Shown here: one piece after another, positions 1-7,603 of the stretch | Layout of the letters: every line of letters begins with the position of its first letter | Position numbering within the stretch: position 1 is the first letter of the stretch | Position numbers and translations under genes: made by a program | Assembly: GCF_014643635.1 (NCBI RefSeq) | Contig: NZ_BMJV01000003.1 | Coordinates: 1-64,000, forward strand | Source of the DNA: Salipiger pallidus | GTDB lineage: Bacteria > Pseudomonadota > Alphaproteobacteria > Rhodobacterales > Rhodobacteraceae | Reading direction: 5' to 3' | DNA length: 64,000 nucleotides | Notes under the pieces: model-generated | What the model was told of the DNA's origin: nothing | What the model saw: only the letters and a program-made list of their open reading frames with translations | Databases searched by the model: none

Positions 1-24
1 CCCTACAATGCTAACCTTCTCCAT
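1..24 (-). CDS. Start of a probable IS110-family transposase (cut by window edge)
   Basis: On the minus strand an ATG at 24-22 opens the peptide MEKVSIVG and runs off the window. A strong Shine-Dalgarno (AGGAGGA) lies about 8 bases upstream. From family knowledge, many IS110-type transposases of Rhodobacteraceae begin with M-E-x-V-S-I-x-G followed by the first acidic residue of the DEDD catalytic domain. Only eight residues are visible, so the call rests on that N-terminal signature and on the broken receptor gene next door. It could be another gene starting by chance with the same residues. Confidence 0.5.
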
Positions 25-95
25 GGACGCTTCCTCCTCGTAGCGAATTTCGACACCGCTACCTTGGCACAGCGATGCCGTGAGGGGGCGTCCAC
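1..95. mobile_element. Right end of a putative IS110-type insertion sequence
   Basis: The stretch between the putative transposase start (24) and the body of the tctC-like gene (about 96) matches neither a signal peptide nor a normal tctC promoter. An in-frame TGA at 81-83 separates it from the receptor frame. The element boundary is inferred to lie between about 75 and 98, where similarity to the paralogue at 4067 begins. IS110 members often lack obvious terminal inverted repeats, so the exact end cannot be read. Confidence 0.4.
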
Positions 96-977
96 ACCAT
101 CAAGAAGCCCATCGAGGTGATCGTCGGGTACTCGGCCGGGGGTGGCACCGATGTCATGGCGCGCACCGCCGCGCCCTTCATCGAGAAATATCTCGGCGAC
201 GGCGCAAGCCTTGTCGTGAAGAACATGCCCGGTGCCTCCGGCCAGATCGGCGTGACCGAGGCGGCCAATGCCGACCCTGACGGCTACACGCTCGGCACCT
301 TCAACCTGCCGGGCATGATGGCGCGCACCATCGACCGCGAGGCCGGCTACGACCGCGACAGCTTTACCTACCTGGCAAACGTGGTGAACGATCCCAACGT
401 CATCGTCACCTCCAAGGACAGCGGTCTCGACACACTGGACAAATTGCTCGAAGAGGCCAAGGCAAACCCGCTCGCGGTGACCGTCGGCATGTCGAGCCTT
501 GGCGGCGATGACCATTTCGCGCTGATCAAGCTGCAGCAGGCCACCGATACCGAGTATACCATCGTTCCCTTCAAGGGCTCGGCTCCCGCACGGACCGCGC
601 TGCTGGGCGGCCATGTCGCCATGGGCATCCTGAACATTTCGGAAGTGGCTGAATTCCAGGACCAGCTGAACGTGCTGGGCGTCGCCACGAATGAGCGTTC
701 GCAATTCGCCCCCGACCTGCCGACCTTCAAGGAGCAGGGACTGGACCTCGTGAACGGCTCCATGCGCGGCTTTATCGCGCCTGCGGGTCTGCCCGAGGAC
801 GTGCAGGCCAAACTGATCGACGCCTTCTCGCAGCTGTCCGATGATCAGGAATTCCTCGATGCCATGGCCGCGACCGCGAACCCGGTTGAAGTGGTGACCG
901 GCGAGGAGTTCAAGCAGCTGACCTCGGATCTCTACGACCTCGCCAACAGCGTGTGGCAGACCACCCCCTGGAACTGA
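84..977 (+). pseudogene. tctC: TctC/Bug-type solute receptor, signal peptide lost
   Basis: Periplasmic substrate-binding protein of the tripartite tricarboxylate transporter (TTT) family. The frame reads IKKPIEV from about 99, then the family's ligand-loop motif GYSAGGGTDVMAR, GASLVVKNMPGASGQIG and DGYTLGTFNLP, and ends naturally at 977. The paralogue at 4067-5008 has about 25 residues of signal peptide ahead of the same block. Here a TGA at 81-83 and foreign sequence replace it. The only start codon near the front is a GTG at 117 inside the domain. A product would stay in the cytoplasm and could not serve the transporter. The mature domain shows no other damage, so the interruption looks recent. 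Confidence 0.75.
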
Positions 978-985
978 GGCCATGT

Positions 986-1011
986 GCGTGAGGGGGAGGC
1001 CTCCCTCACGC
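986..1011 (+). promoter_or_regulatory. Intercistronic hairpin between tctC and tctB
   Basis: GCGTGAGGG and CCCTCACGC flank a short GC-rich centre and form an inverted repeat just after the tctC stop. No T-run follows, so a full terminator is unlikely. Such hairpins commonly sit between a highly expressed binding-protein gene and its permease genes, where they protect the upstream mRNA. The ten bases CGTGAGGGGG also occur at 79-88, at the front of the broken receptor gene. Confidence 0.5.
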
Positions 1012-1071
1012 CATCCAGTCGGATAGGGCATCGCCCTTAGACATCTCACCCCTCATAGCGAAGGCAATCTC

Positions 1072-1533
1072 ATGCCCGAGAGCCGTAATTCCCGTCTGAC
1101 AAGGCCCGAAACCCTGACTGCTGTCGGCATCATCGTGGTCGCCGCCGGGTTCCTTGTTCCGACCTATGATCTGCGCGCGATTTCCGCGCTCTTACCCGCC
1201 GCCATGCTGATCGGACTGATCGTGCTGTCGGTGTTCCTGTTGCTTGCCGATCAGCGCAAGGCCAGCGCCGGTGAAGACGCCGCGCCCATGACCACCTCGC
1301 CCAAGCGGGTGATCGGGGCCTTCCTTATGATCGTCAGCTACGCGCTGGCCTGCGATTTCGTCGGCTTCTACATCAGCACCGCCGTGACGATCCCACTGGT
1401 GGCGTGGACCTTCGGCTATCGCAGCCCAGTGGGCCTGCTGATTGCGACCGTGATCGTCGTTGGCACGATCTGGGCGATCTTTGATTTCGGGATGTCGCAG
1501 GACTTCCCCACCGGTCGTCTTTGGGGGCGCTGA
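1072..1533 (+). CDS. tctB: TctB-type small membrane subunit of a TTT transporter
   Basis: 153-residue membrane protein with four hydrophobic segments (about residues 18-32, 38-58, 80-100 and 115-140), the size and layout usual for TctB. It is the small permease partner of TctA in the inner membrane. It lies between the broken tctC and tctA, and tctA starts 4 bases after its stop, so the two are co-transcribed. Sequence conservation in this family is low, and the call rests on size, topology and position. Confidence 0.85.
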   Translation: MPESRNSRLTRPETLTAVGIIVVAAGFLVPTYDLRAISALLPAAMLIGLIVLSVFLLLADQRKASAGEDAAPMTTSPKRVIGAFLMIVSYALACDFVGFYISTAVTIPLVAWTFGYRSPVGLLIATVIVVGTIWAIFDFGMSQDFPTGRLWGR

Positions 1534-1536
1534 ACC

Positions 1537-3033
1537 ATGTATTCCGATCTTCTCCATGCCCTGCCGGATGTCTTCGCCTGGACGAATTTTGCCGCTGTCG
1601 TGATCGGTGTGATCGCGGGCATCGTCGTAGGCGCAATGCCGGGCCTGTCGGCCACCATGGCGATCTCCGTCCTCGTTCCCTTCACCTTCGGCCTTGAGCC
1701 ACTTGTCGCGCTCGGTCTGATGGCGGGCATCTATAACGGCGCGATGTATGGCGGCGCCATTCCCGCCGTGCTGCTGCGTATTCCCGGCACGCCTGCCGCC
1801 GTTGCCACCACATTCGACGGCTACCCGATGGCGCAGAAGGGAGAAGGCGGGTTCGCCCTGCAGGTCGCAGTCGTGTCCTCGTCGATTGGTGGCATCGCTT
1901 CGGCCTTTGCGCTGATGCTGCTGGCGCCGCCGCTCTCCAAGGTGACGCTGCTGTTCGGCCCGTCCGAGGTCTTCTGGGTGGCGGTCTTTGGCCTCGCGTC
2001 GATCATCTTCCTGCTGGGCGGAAACCCGATCAAAGGCCTGATCTCCGCCTGTTTCGGGGTCTTCGTTTCGGTGATCGGCTCTGACCCGATCTATGGCAAC
2101 GACCGCTTTACCTTTGGCCAGCTCGAAATGCTGGACGGCATCAACATCGTGATCCTGCTGGTCGGGCTGTACGCGCTGCCGCCCGTGATCGACCTGCTGG
2201 AAACGCCGCTCAAGACCGATGGTGTCAACAGTTCCAAGCTGGGGACCGAGCCGATCTGGAAGGCGCTGCCGCGTATGAACTACTGGAAGACCTGGCTGCG
2301 TGGTTCCTTTCTTGGCATCTGGATTGGCATCCTGCCCGGCGCGGGTGGCTCCATGGCGGCCTTCATGTCCTACAACGAGGCGCGCCGCACCTCGAAGCAT
2401 CCCGAAACCTGGGGCGAGGGCGAACCTGAGGGCGTCGCCGCCGCCGAGGTCGCCAACAATGCCGACACCGCATCGGCGCTCATCCCCGCGCTGACACTGG
2501 GCATCCCGGGCACCGCCGTGGCTGCGGTCATGTTGGGTGGCCTGCTGGTGCATGGCCTGCAACCGGGGCCGATGCTGTTCCGTGACAACCCGGACATCGT
2601 CTTCGGCTTCATGTGGCAGTTCCTGTTCGGCGCGATCCTTCTGGTCCTGTTGGGTGGCTCGCTGGCGACCAACTCCTTCGCCCGCCTGCTGAACCTGCCG
2701 CGCCCGCTTCTGGGGTCGGTGATCATCGTGCTCATGCTGATCGGCGTCTATTCGATCCATGGCCGCATGTTCGACGTTTACCTGATGCTCGGCTTCGGCG
2801 CGATCGGCTGGGTGATGGACCGGCTCAAATTCCCGCTGCCCCCCGTTGTGCTTGGCCTGATCCTGGGCGGCTTCGCGGAAGAGAACCTGCGCCTTGCCCT
2901 GCGGATCGGACGCGGCGACCCGATGGTGCTGTTCCAGAACACCACCAGCCTGATCCTGGTTGCGCTGACCGCCGCCGTGGTTGTCGGCCCGACGCTGAAA
3001 AAGCGTTTCATCGACAGCCGCAAGAAAGCATGA
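1537..3033 (+). CDS. tctA: TctA-type large permease of a TTT transporter
   Basis: 498-residue inner-membrane permease that moves a carboxylate delivered by a TctC receptor, driven by an ion gradient. Both halves carry the TctA signature: GAMPGLSATMAISVLVPF near residue 30, then GIYNGAMYGGAIPAVLL, and the second copy GILPGAGGSMAAFMSYNEA near residue 265, then LGIPGTAVAAVMLGGLLVHG. Length matches the family. The stop overlaps the next gene's ATG (ATGA at 3030-3033), pointing to translational coupling with the amidohydrolase. Confidence 0.95.
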   Translation: MYSDLLHALPDVFAWTNFAAVVIGVIAGIVVGAMPGLSATMAISVLVPFTFGLEPLVALGLMAGIYNGAMYGGAIPAVLLRIPGTPAAVATTFDGYPMAQKGEGGFALQVAVVSSSIGGIASAFALMLLAPPLSKVTLLFGPSEVFWVAVFGLASIIFLLGGNPIKGLISACFGVFVSVIGSDPIYGNDRFTFGQLEMLDGINIVILLVGLYALPPVIDLLETPLKTDGVNSSKLGTEPIWKALPRMNYWKTWLRGSFLGIWIGILPGAGGSMAAFMSYNEARRTSKHPETWGEGEPEGVAAAEVANNADTASALIPALTLGIPGTAVAAVMLGGLLVHGLQPGPMLFRDNPDIVFGFMWQFLFGAILLVLLGGSLATNSFARLLNLPRPLLGSVIIVLMLIGVYSIHGRMFDVYLMLGFGAIGWVMDRLKFPLPPVVLGLILGGFAEENLRLALRIGRGDPMVLFQNTTSLILVALTAAVVVGPTLKKRFIDSRKKA

Positions 3034-4070
3034 CCGCGAGCCCGCATCATAAGGTCCGCGAGGATTGGCTGGCCCTGGGGCAGGAGGAAACTCTTGCCCC
3101 GGAGCAGCCTATCTTGGACTGCCATCATCATCTGTGGGACCGGCCCGAAGGGCGCTACCGGGCCAAGGAGCTGATGGCGGATGTGGGCGCGGGCCATGAC
3201 GTGCGGGCGAGCCTTTATGTTCAGTGCCGCACCGGATATCGCGATCACGGCCCAGAAAGCCTGCGCCCGGTGGGCGAGGTCGAAACCGTGCTCGACTGGA
3301 CGCGCGGGCAGGATCGGTTTCCGGCGGGCATCATCGCCATGGCGGACATGCAACTGGGCGGCGATGTGCGCCCGGCGCTCGACGCGCTGACCGAGGCGGG
3401 GCAGGGCCGGGTGATCGGCATCCGCAACACCACCGCCTGGCATGCCGATCCGGCGGTGCGCTCCAATCCCAACCCGCCCCCCGAGGGCCTGTTGCAGACA
3501 AGCGCCTTCGTCGACGGTGCACGGGTGCTGGCCGCCCAGGGCCTGCCGCTCGATGTCTGGGCCTACCAGACGCAACTGGATGAGGTCCGCACCTTGGCCG
3601 AGGCCGTGCCGGAGCTGACCGTCATCGTCGACCACTGCGGCGGCCCACTTGGCGTTGGCCCGCATGACCGCTTCAACACACAGAATTTCCGCGCCTGGCG
3701 TGATGCGCTGGCCCCTGTTGCGGCGCTGCCCAACACGCGCATCAAGATCGGTGGCTTCGGCCTTGGGGTCTTTGGCTGGCGCTACGCCGACGCGGCGCTG
3801 CCGCCGCATTCCGAGACACTGGCCGAGGACTGGCGCCCGTGGGTGGACACCTGCCTCGAGCTCTTCGGGCCGACCCGCGCCATGTTTGAAAGCAACTTCC
3901 CCGTGGACAAGGGGCAGGTGAGCTACCGGACGCTGTGGAACGCTTTCAAACGCCTTGCCGCTCCGCTGAGCGCGGGCGAGCGCGATAGCCTGTTCTGGCG
4001 CAGCGCGGCGCGCACCTACGGCATCGACGACCAGATTTTCGCACATGACACTGGGAGGATACTGTCATGA
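3030..4070 (+). CDS. TIM-barrel amidohydrolase (amidohydrolase-2 family)
   Basis: 346-residue metal-dependent hydrolase of the amidohydrolase-2 family (relatives include 2-pyrone-4,6-dicarboxylate and sugar lactonases). Visible are the metal-binding HxH in ILDCHHHLWDRP (about residues 27-38), TVIVDHCGGPLG in mid-protein, and MFESNFPVDKGQVSYR near the C-terminus. There is no signal peptide, so it is cytoplasmic. It overlaps tctA by ATGA at its start and the second tctC by ATGA at its end. It therefore probably acts on the solute imported by this TTT system. The exact substrate, lactone or carboxylate, cannot be read. Confidence 0.85.
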   Translation: MTASPHHKVREDWLALGQEETLAPEQPILDCHHHLWDRPEGRYRAKELMADVGAGHDVRASLYVQCRTGYRDHGPESLRPVGEVETVLDWTRGQDRFPAGIIAMADMQLGGDVRPALDALTEAGQGRVIGIRNTTAWHADPAVRSNPNPPPEGLLQTSAFVDGARVLAAQGLPLDVWAYQTQLDEVRTLAEAVPELTVIVDHCGGPLGVGPHDRFNTQNFRAWRDALAPVAALPNTRIKIGGFGLGVFGWRYADAALPPHSETLAEDWRPWVDTCLELFGPTRAMFESNFPVDKGQVSYRTLWNAFKRLAAPLSAGERDSLFWRSAARTYGIDDQIFAHDTGRILS

Positions 4071-5008
4071 AAACACCCCTTACCGCGCTTGCGCTGGCCC
4101 TCACGGCCACCGCCGCATTCGCCGAATACCCCGACAAGCCCGTCGAGGTGGTCGTCGGCTATTCCGCCGGTGGCGGGACCGACGTGATGGCCCGCACCGT
4201 GGCGCAATTTCTTGAGCAGGAACTGGGCGATGGTGCATCCGTCGTGGTCAAGAATATCCCCGGTGCCGGTGGCCAGATCGGCTTTACCGAGGTCTCGGAG
4301 GCGGCGCCCGACGGCTACACGTTGGGCACTTTCAATCTGCCAGCGGCCCTTGCCCTGACCAAGGACCGCGCGGCGGATTACGACGTGGACAGCTTCACCT
4401 ATCTTGCGAATTTCGTCGAGGACCCCAACACGATTACCGTCGCGGCCACATCGCCATTCCAGACGCTGGACGAACTGATCGACGCGGCCGAGGCCGACCC
4501 CGGCGCGATCACGCTGGGTCTGTCGAGCCTTGGCGGAAACGATCATTTCGCCGCCAACATGATGCAGGACGCAAGCGGCGCGGAATTCACGCTGGTGCCG
4601 TTCAAGGGCGCTTCAAACGCGCGCACCGCGATCATGGGGGGCCATGTGGCCGCCGGAACCATGACGCTGGGCCAGACCTCGAACTTCCCCGACGACCTGC
4701 GCGTGCTGGCGGTGCTGGCCGACGAACGCTCGCCCTTCCGCCCGGATGTGCCGACCGCCAAGGAGTTGGGCTATGACGTACAGATGTCCTCCTTGCGCGG
4801 CATCGTCGCTCCAGCAGGGCTTGACGAAGCGACAACCGATCGGCTGCGCGCCGCGCTGAGCGCCGTCAACGAAAACCCCGACTTCCAAGCGATGATGGCC
4901 GAACAGGGCAACCCGATCGCCTTCATGGTGGGCGATGACTTCGCCGAGACCGCCTCCAAGCAGGACGGCATCGCTGCCCGGATCTGGGCTGAAACACCCT
5001 GGAAGTAA
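4067..5008 (+). CDS. tctC: TctC/Bug-type periplasmic receptor, intact paralogue
   Basis: 313-residue substrate-binding protein with a clear signal peptide (about residues 1-19, ending TAAFA). It carries the TTT receptor motifs GYSAGGGTDVMAR, GASVVVKNIPGAGGQIG and DGYTLGTFNLP. It is closely similar over its whole length to the truncated receptor at 84-977, which points to local duplication. It starts inside the stop of the amidohydrolase (ATGA). Because the first receptor has lost its export signal, this copy is probably the working receptor for TctBA at 1072-3033. Confidence 0.93.
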   Translation: MKTPLTALALALTATAAFAEYPDKPVEVVVGYSAGGGTDVMARTVAQFLEQELGDGASVVVKNIPGAGGQIGFTEVSEAAPDGYTLGTFNLPAALALTKDRAADYDVDSFTYLANFVEDPNTITVAATSPFQTLDELIDAAEADPGAITLGLSSLGGNDHFAANMMQDASGAEFTLVPFKGASNARTAIMGGHVAAGTMTLGQTSNFPDDLRVLAVLADERSPFRPDVPTAKELGYDVQMSSLRGIVAPAGLDEATTDRLRAALSAVNENPDFQAMMAEQGNPIAFMVGDDFAETASKQDGIAARIWAETPWK

Positions 5009-5053
5009 GACCGCTGCAGTAGAGAGACGACTGAGTTTGGGGAGGAGAACAGT

Positions 5054-6058
5054 ATGAGATACGGGACGGGCACCGCACTTGCGGCGGCGCTGCTGCTTGG
5101 CGCGCTGCCGGCATCCGCCGAGAGCGATCCTGACATGTCGGCACGCCATGTGGAAGCCGCAGAGGCCGCCGCGGGACAGGAGCTTGCGCATGTGCTGGGG
5201 CATTGCAAAAAGATCGGCAAATCCTTCACCATCCCCCATGACAAGGGGCACGAGATGCTGGAGCGCCTGATCGGAAAAGGCGATCTGCGGTCCACGGCGA
5301 TCTTCGACAACCTAGTCTTCCTTGGCACGTCCTGGACCACGACGTGGGCGATCCGCACATCCGATGGCATCATCCTGATCGATGCGCTCAACAACGAAGA
5401 CGAGGCTAAGCGCTTCATTGAGGGTGGGCTGCGTGAGGTCGGGCTGGATCCGGCTGACATCAAAAAGATTGTCGTGTCCCATGCGCATGGCGACCACTAC
5501 GGCGGTGCCGCCTACCTCAAGGAGAAGTACGGTGCCGAGATCATCATGTCGGACACCGACTGGCAGGAGCTGGAGAAGGATGAACTTCAGTTCGACGACC
5601 CGCTCTGGGGCCGTCCGCCCAAGCGCGACGTCAGTGTTTCCGATGGCGATACGGTGACGCTGGGGGACACGACGATCACCCTGCTGGAAACGCCGGGCCA
5701 CACGCCCGGGACCCTGTCGACCATCGTTCCGCTGACGGACGATGGCACGGCGCACAAGGCGATCATCTGGGGCGGCAACGGGCTGAACTTCGGGCCGAAC
5801 GCAGCGCAATTTGTTCAGATGATCGAGTCTCAGCGCCGTCTTGCAGCGATGGCGGGGGAGGAAGGTTTCGACGTGTTCCTGTCGAACCACAAAACCCTTG
5901 ATGCGACCTACGCCAAACTCGACGCCATGGAGGCTGGGTCCGATGGCAATCCCTTTGTCATCGGGACGGGCCAGGTGGAGCGGGCCTTCACAGCGATGAG
6001 CCATTGCGTCGCTGCACAGCTGGCAAGCTTCGACCCTGAGGCCGTTCCAACGCACTGA
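5054..6058 (+). CDS. Secreted metallo-beta-lactamase-fold hydrolase
   Basis: 334-residue protein with a signal peptide (about residues 1-22, ALLLGALPASA), so it is periplasmic. The zinc motif HAHGDH lies at residues 143-148, followed by the family's later histidines in ETPGHTPGT and LSNHKT. The fold and arrangement resemble subclass B3-like MBL hydrolases, which include lactonases and many non-beta-lactamase enzymes. A good ribosome site (GGGGAGGAG) precedes the ATG. Placed between a TTT receptor and TRAP genes, it more likely hydrolyses a periplasmic ester or lactone before uptake than confers antibiotic resistance. That role is inferred. Confidence 0.85.
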   Translation: MRYGTGTALAAALLLGALPASAESDPDMSARHVEAAEAAAGQELAHVLGHCKKIGKSFTIPHDKGHEMLERLIGKGDLRSTAIFDNLVFLGTSWTTTWAIRTSDGIILIDALNNEDEAKRFIEGGLREVGLDPADIKKIVVSHAHGDHYGGAAYLKEKYGAEIIMSDTDWQELEKDELQFDDPLWGRPPKRDVSVSDGDTVTLGDTTITLLETPGHTPGTLSTIVPLTDDGTAHKAIIWGGNGLNFGPNAAQFVQMIESQRRLAAMAGEEGFDVFLSNHKTLDATYAKLDAMEAGSDGNPFVIGTGQVERAFTAMSHCVAAQLASFDPEAVPTH

Positions 6059-6065
6059 AACAAGA

Positions 6066-6091
6066 TGGACCGGGCTGCAACGCCCGGACCA
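6066..6091 (+). promoter_or_regulatory. Intergenic hairpin between the MBL gene and dctP
   Basis: GGACCGGGC and GCCCGGACC pair around the loop TGCAAC with one central mismatch. No U-tract follows, so it may only attenuate or protect mRNA ahead of the TRAP genes. Confidence 0.4.
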
Positions 6092-6116
6092 ATGCTTTGA
6101 AACCGGAGGAAAATCA

Positions 6117-7085
6117 ATGACCATCAAAACCCTCGGCGCCGCCGCGCTGATCGCCGCGTCCGCCACCGTCGCGCATGCCGACGACTGGACCGCCTACACC
6201 TATTCGTCCGTCTCGACGACGTCTGCCGTCAAGGGCATGCAGCGCATCGTCGACCGCGTCGCGGAAGACAGCGACCTGACCATCGACCTGCACCTTGGCA
6301 AGACCTTGCAGATCGCGTCCGCAGACATCACGCAGGCCGTGGGCGATGGCATCATCGACATGGCGGCGGATTTCTTCTTCTCGGGCAGCGTGCCGATCGC
6401 GCGGGTGTTGAACCTGCCGATGCTGATCGAGAGCGACGAGGAATGGGCCAAGGCCTATGAGGCGATGGAACCGACGCTGGTCGATGCCTTCGCCCAGCAG
6501 GGTGTCGTGCTGCTGGGCAGCTATCGCTACCCGGAGCAGACGATCTTCACCACGTTCGAGATCAGCTCGCTGGCAGACCTCGAGGGCCACAAGATCCGCG
6601 TGACCTCGCCCGAGCAGGGCAAGTTCGTCGAGATGTTCGGCGGTGCGCCGATCACTTTGTCCGGCTCCGAAGTGCCGACCTCGCTGGAACGCGGCGTGAT
6701 CGAGGGCGTGCTGACCGCCTCTGCTGGCGGCGCGAAGAACTGGCACGAGTTCCTGCCCTACAACTACCGCTTCGCAGTCAACTACGGCAACTCGATGATC
6801 ATCGCCAACGAGGACAGCTTCGACGCGCTCTCCGAGGACACCCAGACCAAGCTGCGCGAGATCGTCGCCGAAGAAGGCCCCGCGACCACCGCGGCCTTCC
6901 TTGAAGACGAGGAAGCGCAGAAGGCCTCGCAATCCGAGGCGGGCATGACGCTGCTGGACGCGGCTGAGGGCGACGCAGAGATGGCGGGCGAGAAGCTGGC
7001 GCCGTTCTGGGAAAGCTGGGCCGAGGAGAACGGGCCGGAGTATGTCGAAGCCCTTGCCACCGTGCGTGAAGCCATCGGTAAGTAA
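6117..7085 (+). CDS. dctP: TRAP transporter periplasmic receptor DctP
   Basis: 322-residue DctP-family solute receptor with a signal peptide (residues 1-21, ending TVAHA). Features of the family are the central EISSLADLEGHKIRV segment, followed by VPTSLERGVIEGVLTA, where the conserved arginine binds the ligand carboxylate. It feeds DctQ and DctM encoded directly downstream. Strong ribosome site (GGAGGAAAA) before the ATG. The ligand is probably an organic or sugar acid; the sequence does not fix which. Confidence 0.93.
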   Translation: MTIKTLGAAALIAASATVAHADDWTAYTYSSVSTTSAVKGMQRIVDRVAEDSDLTIDLHLGKTLQIASADITQAVGDGIIDMAADFFFSGSVPIARVLNLPMLIESDEEWAKAYEAMEPTLVDAFAQQGVVLLGSYRYPEQTIFTTFEISSLADLEGHKIRVTSPEQGKFVEMFGGAPITLSGSEVPTSLERGVIEGVLTASAGGAKNWHEFLPYNYRFAVNYGNSMIIANEDSFDALSEDTQTKLREIVAEEGPATTAAFLEDEEAQKASQSEAGMTLLDAAEGDAEMAGEKLAPFWESWAEENGPEYVEALATVREAIGK

Positions 7086-7086
7086 G

Positions 7087-7602
7087 ATGCAGATGCAGAG
7101 CAAAACGGGGCCGGCATCGGCCGGCCCCATTTTCGACGTTGCCGCGCGGATAACGGGCGCGGCAACCGGCTTGGTCCTCGTTGCTCTCGTCTCGCTGGTC
7201 TGCCTCGAGGCGCTGCTGCGCGGCGGCTTCAACTACTCGCTGGGCTTTGCCGAGGAACTGACGGGCTACGGCGTGGTCTTCATGACCTTCTTCGGCGCGG
7301 CCCTCTCGCTGCGGCGCAATGCGATGTTCCAAGTGCATTTCCTGCTGGACACATGGCCCGAGGGCACACGCCGCTGGCTGATCCGCGCCTTCGTGCTGAT
7401 CGCGCTCGTGATCTGCGTGATCCTGATATGGAAGACCAAGGACCTGACGCTGTCGTCATTTTCGCGTGGCAAATTTGCCCCGACCGTCCTGCGCACACCG
7501 CTGTGGATTCCGCAGATCATCCTGCCGGCGGGCTTCTCCGTTCTGGCGTTTTTCCTGGTCGAGAAGCTGCTGCTGACCTTCCGCAAATCTGAGGAAACCT
7601 GA
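7087..7602 (+). CDS. dctQ: TRAP transporter small membrane subunit DctQ
   Basis: 171 residues with four membrane segments, the usual DctQ layout. The motif around FAEELTGYGVVFMTFFGAALSLRR is the conserved TRAP-Q core. The ATG at 7087 is chosen because it follows the dctP stop by one base; an in-frame start at 7042 would lie inside dctP. A second ATG at 7093 is possible. The gene ends one base before dctM, so P, Q and M form one operon. Confidence 0.9.
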   Translation: MQMQSKTGPASAGPIFDVAARITGAATGLVLVALVSLVCLEALLRGGFNYSLGFAEELTGYGVVFMTFFGAALSLRRNAMFQVHFLLDTWPEGTRRWLIRAFVLIALVICVILIWKTKDLTLSSFSRGKFAPTVLRTPLWIPQIILPAGFSVLAFFLVEKLLLTFRKSEET

Positions 7603-7603
7603 C

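Noticed and set aside
81-83. Sequencing error as cause of the missing receptor N-terminus
   Set aside because: Reading the other two frames upstream gives no signal peptide either, so a single-base error would not restore the gene; a rearrangement fits better.
3-1049. A long minus-strand open frame of 348 codons over the receptor gene
   Set aside because: It is the antisense shadow of a clear TctC-type frame in GC-rich DNA; its translation shows no family motif and is rich in Arg, His and Gly.
1192-2760. A 522-codon minus-strand open frame across tctB and tctA
   Set aside because: Composition is low-complexity (Arg, Gln, His, Asp) typical of antisense frames; the plus strand has perfect TctB/TctA signatures.
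5054-6058. Antibiotic-resistance beta-lactamase
   Set aside because: The MBL fold alone does not show it; the context is solute uptake and catabolism, with no resistance genes nearby.
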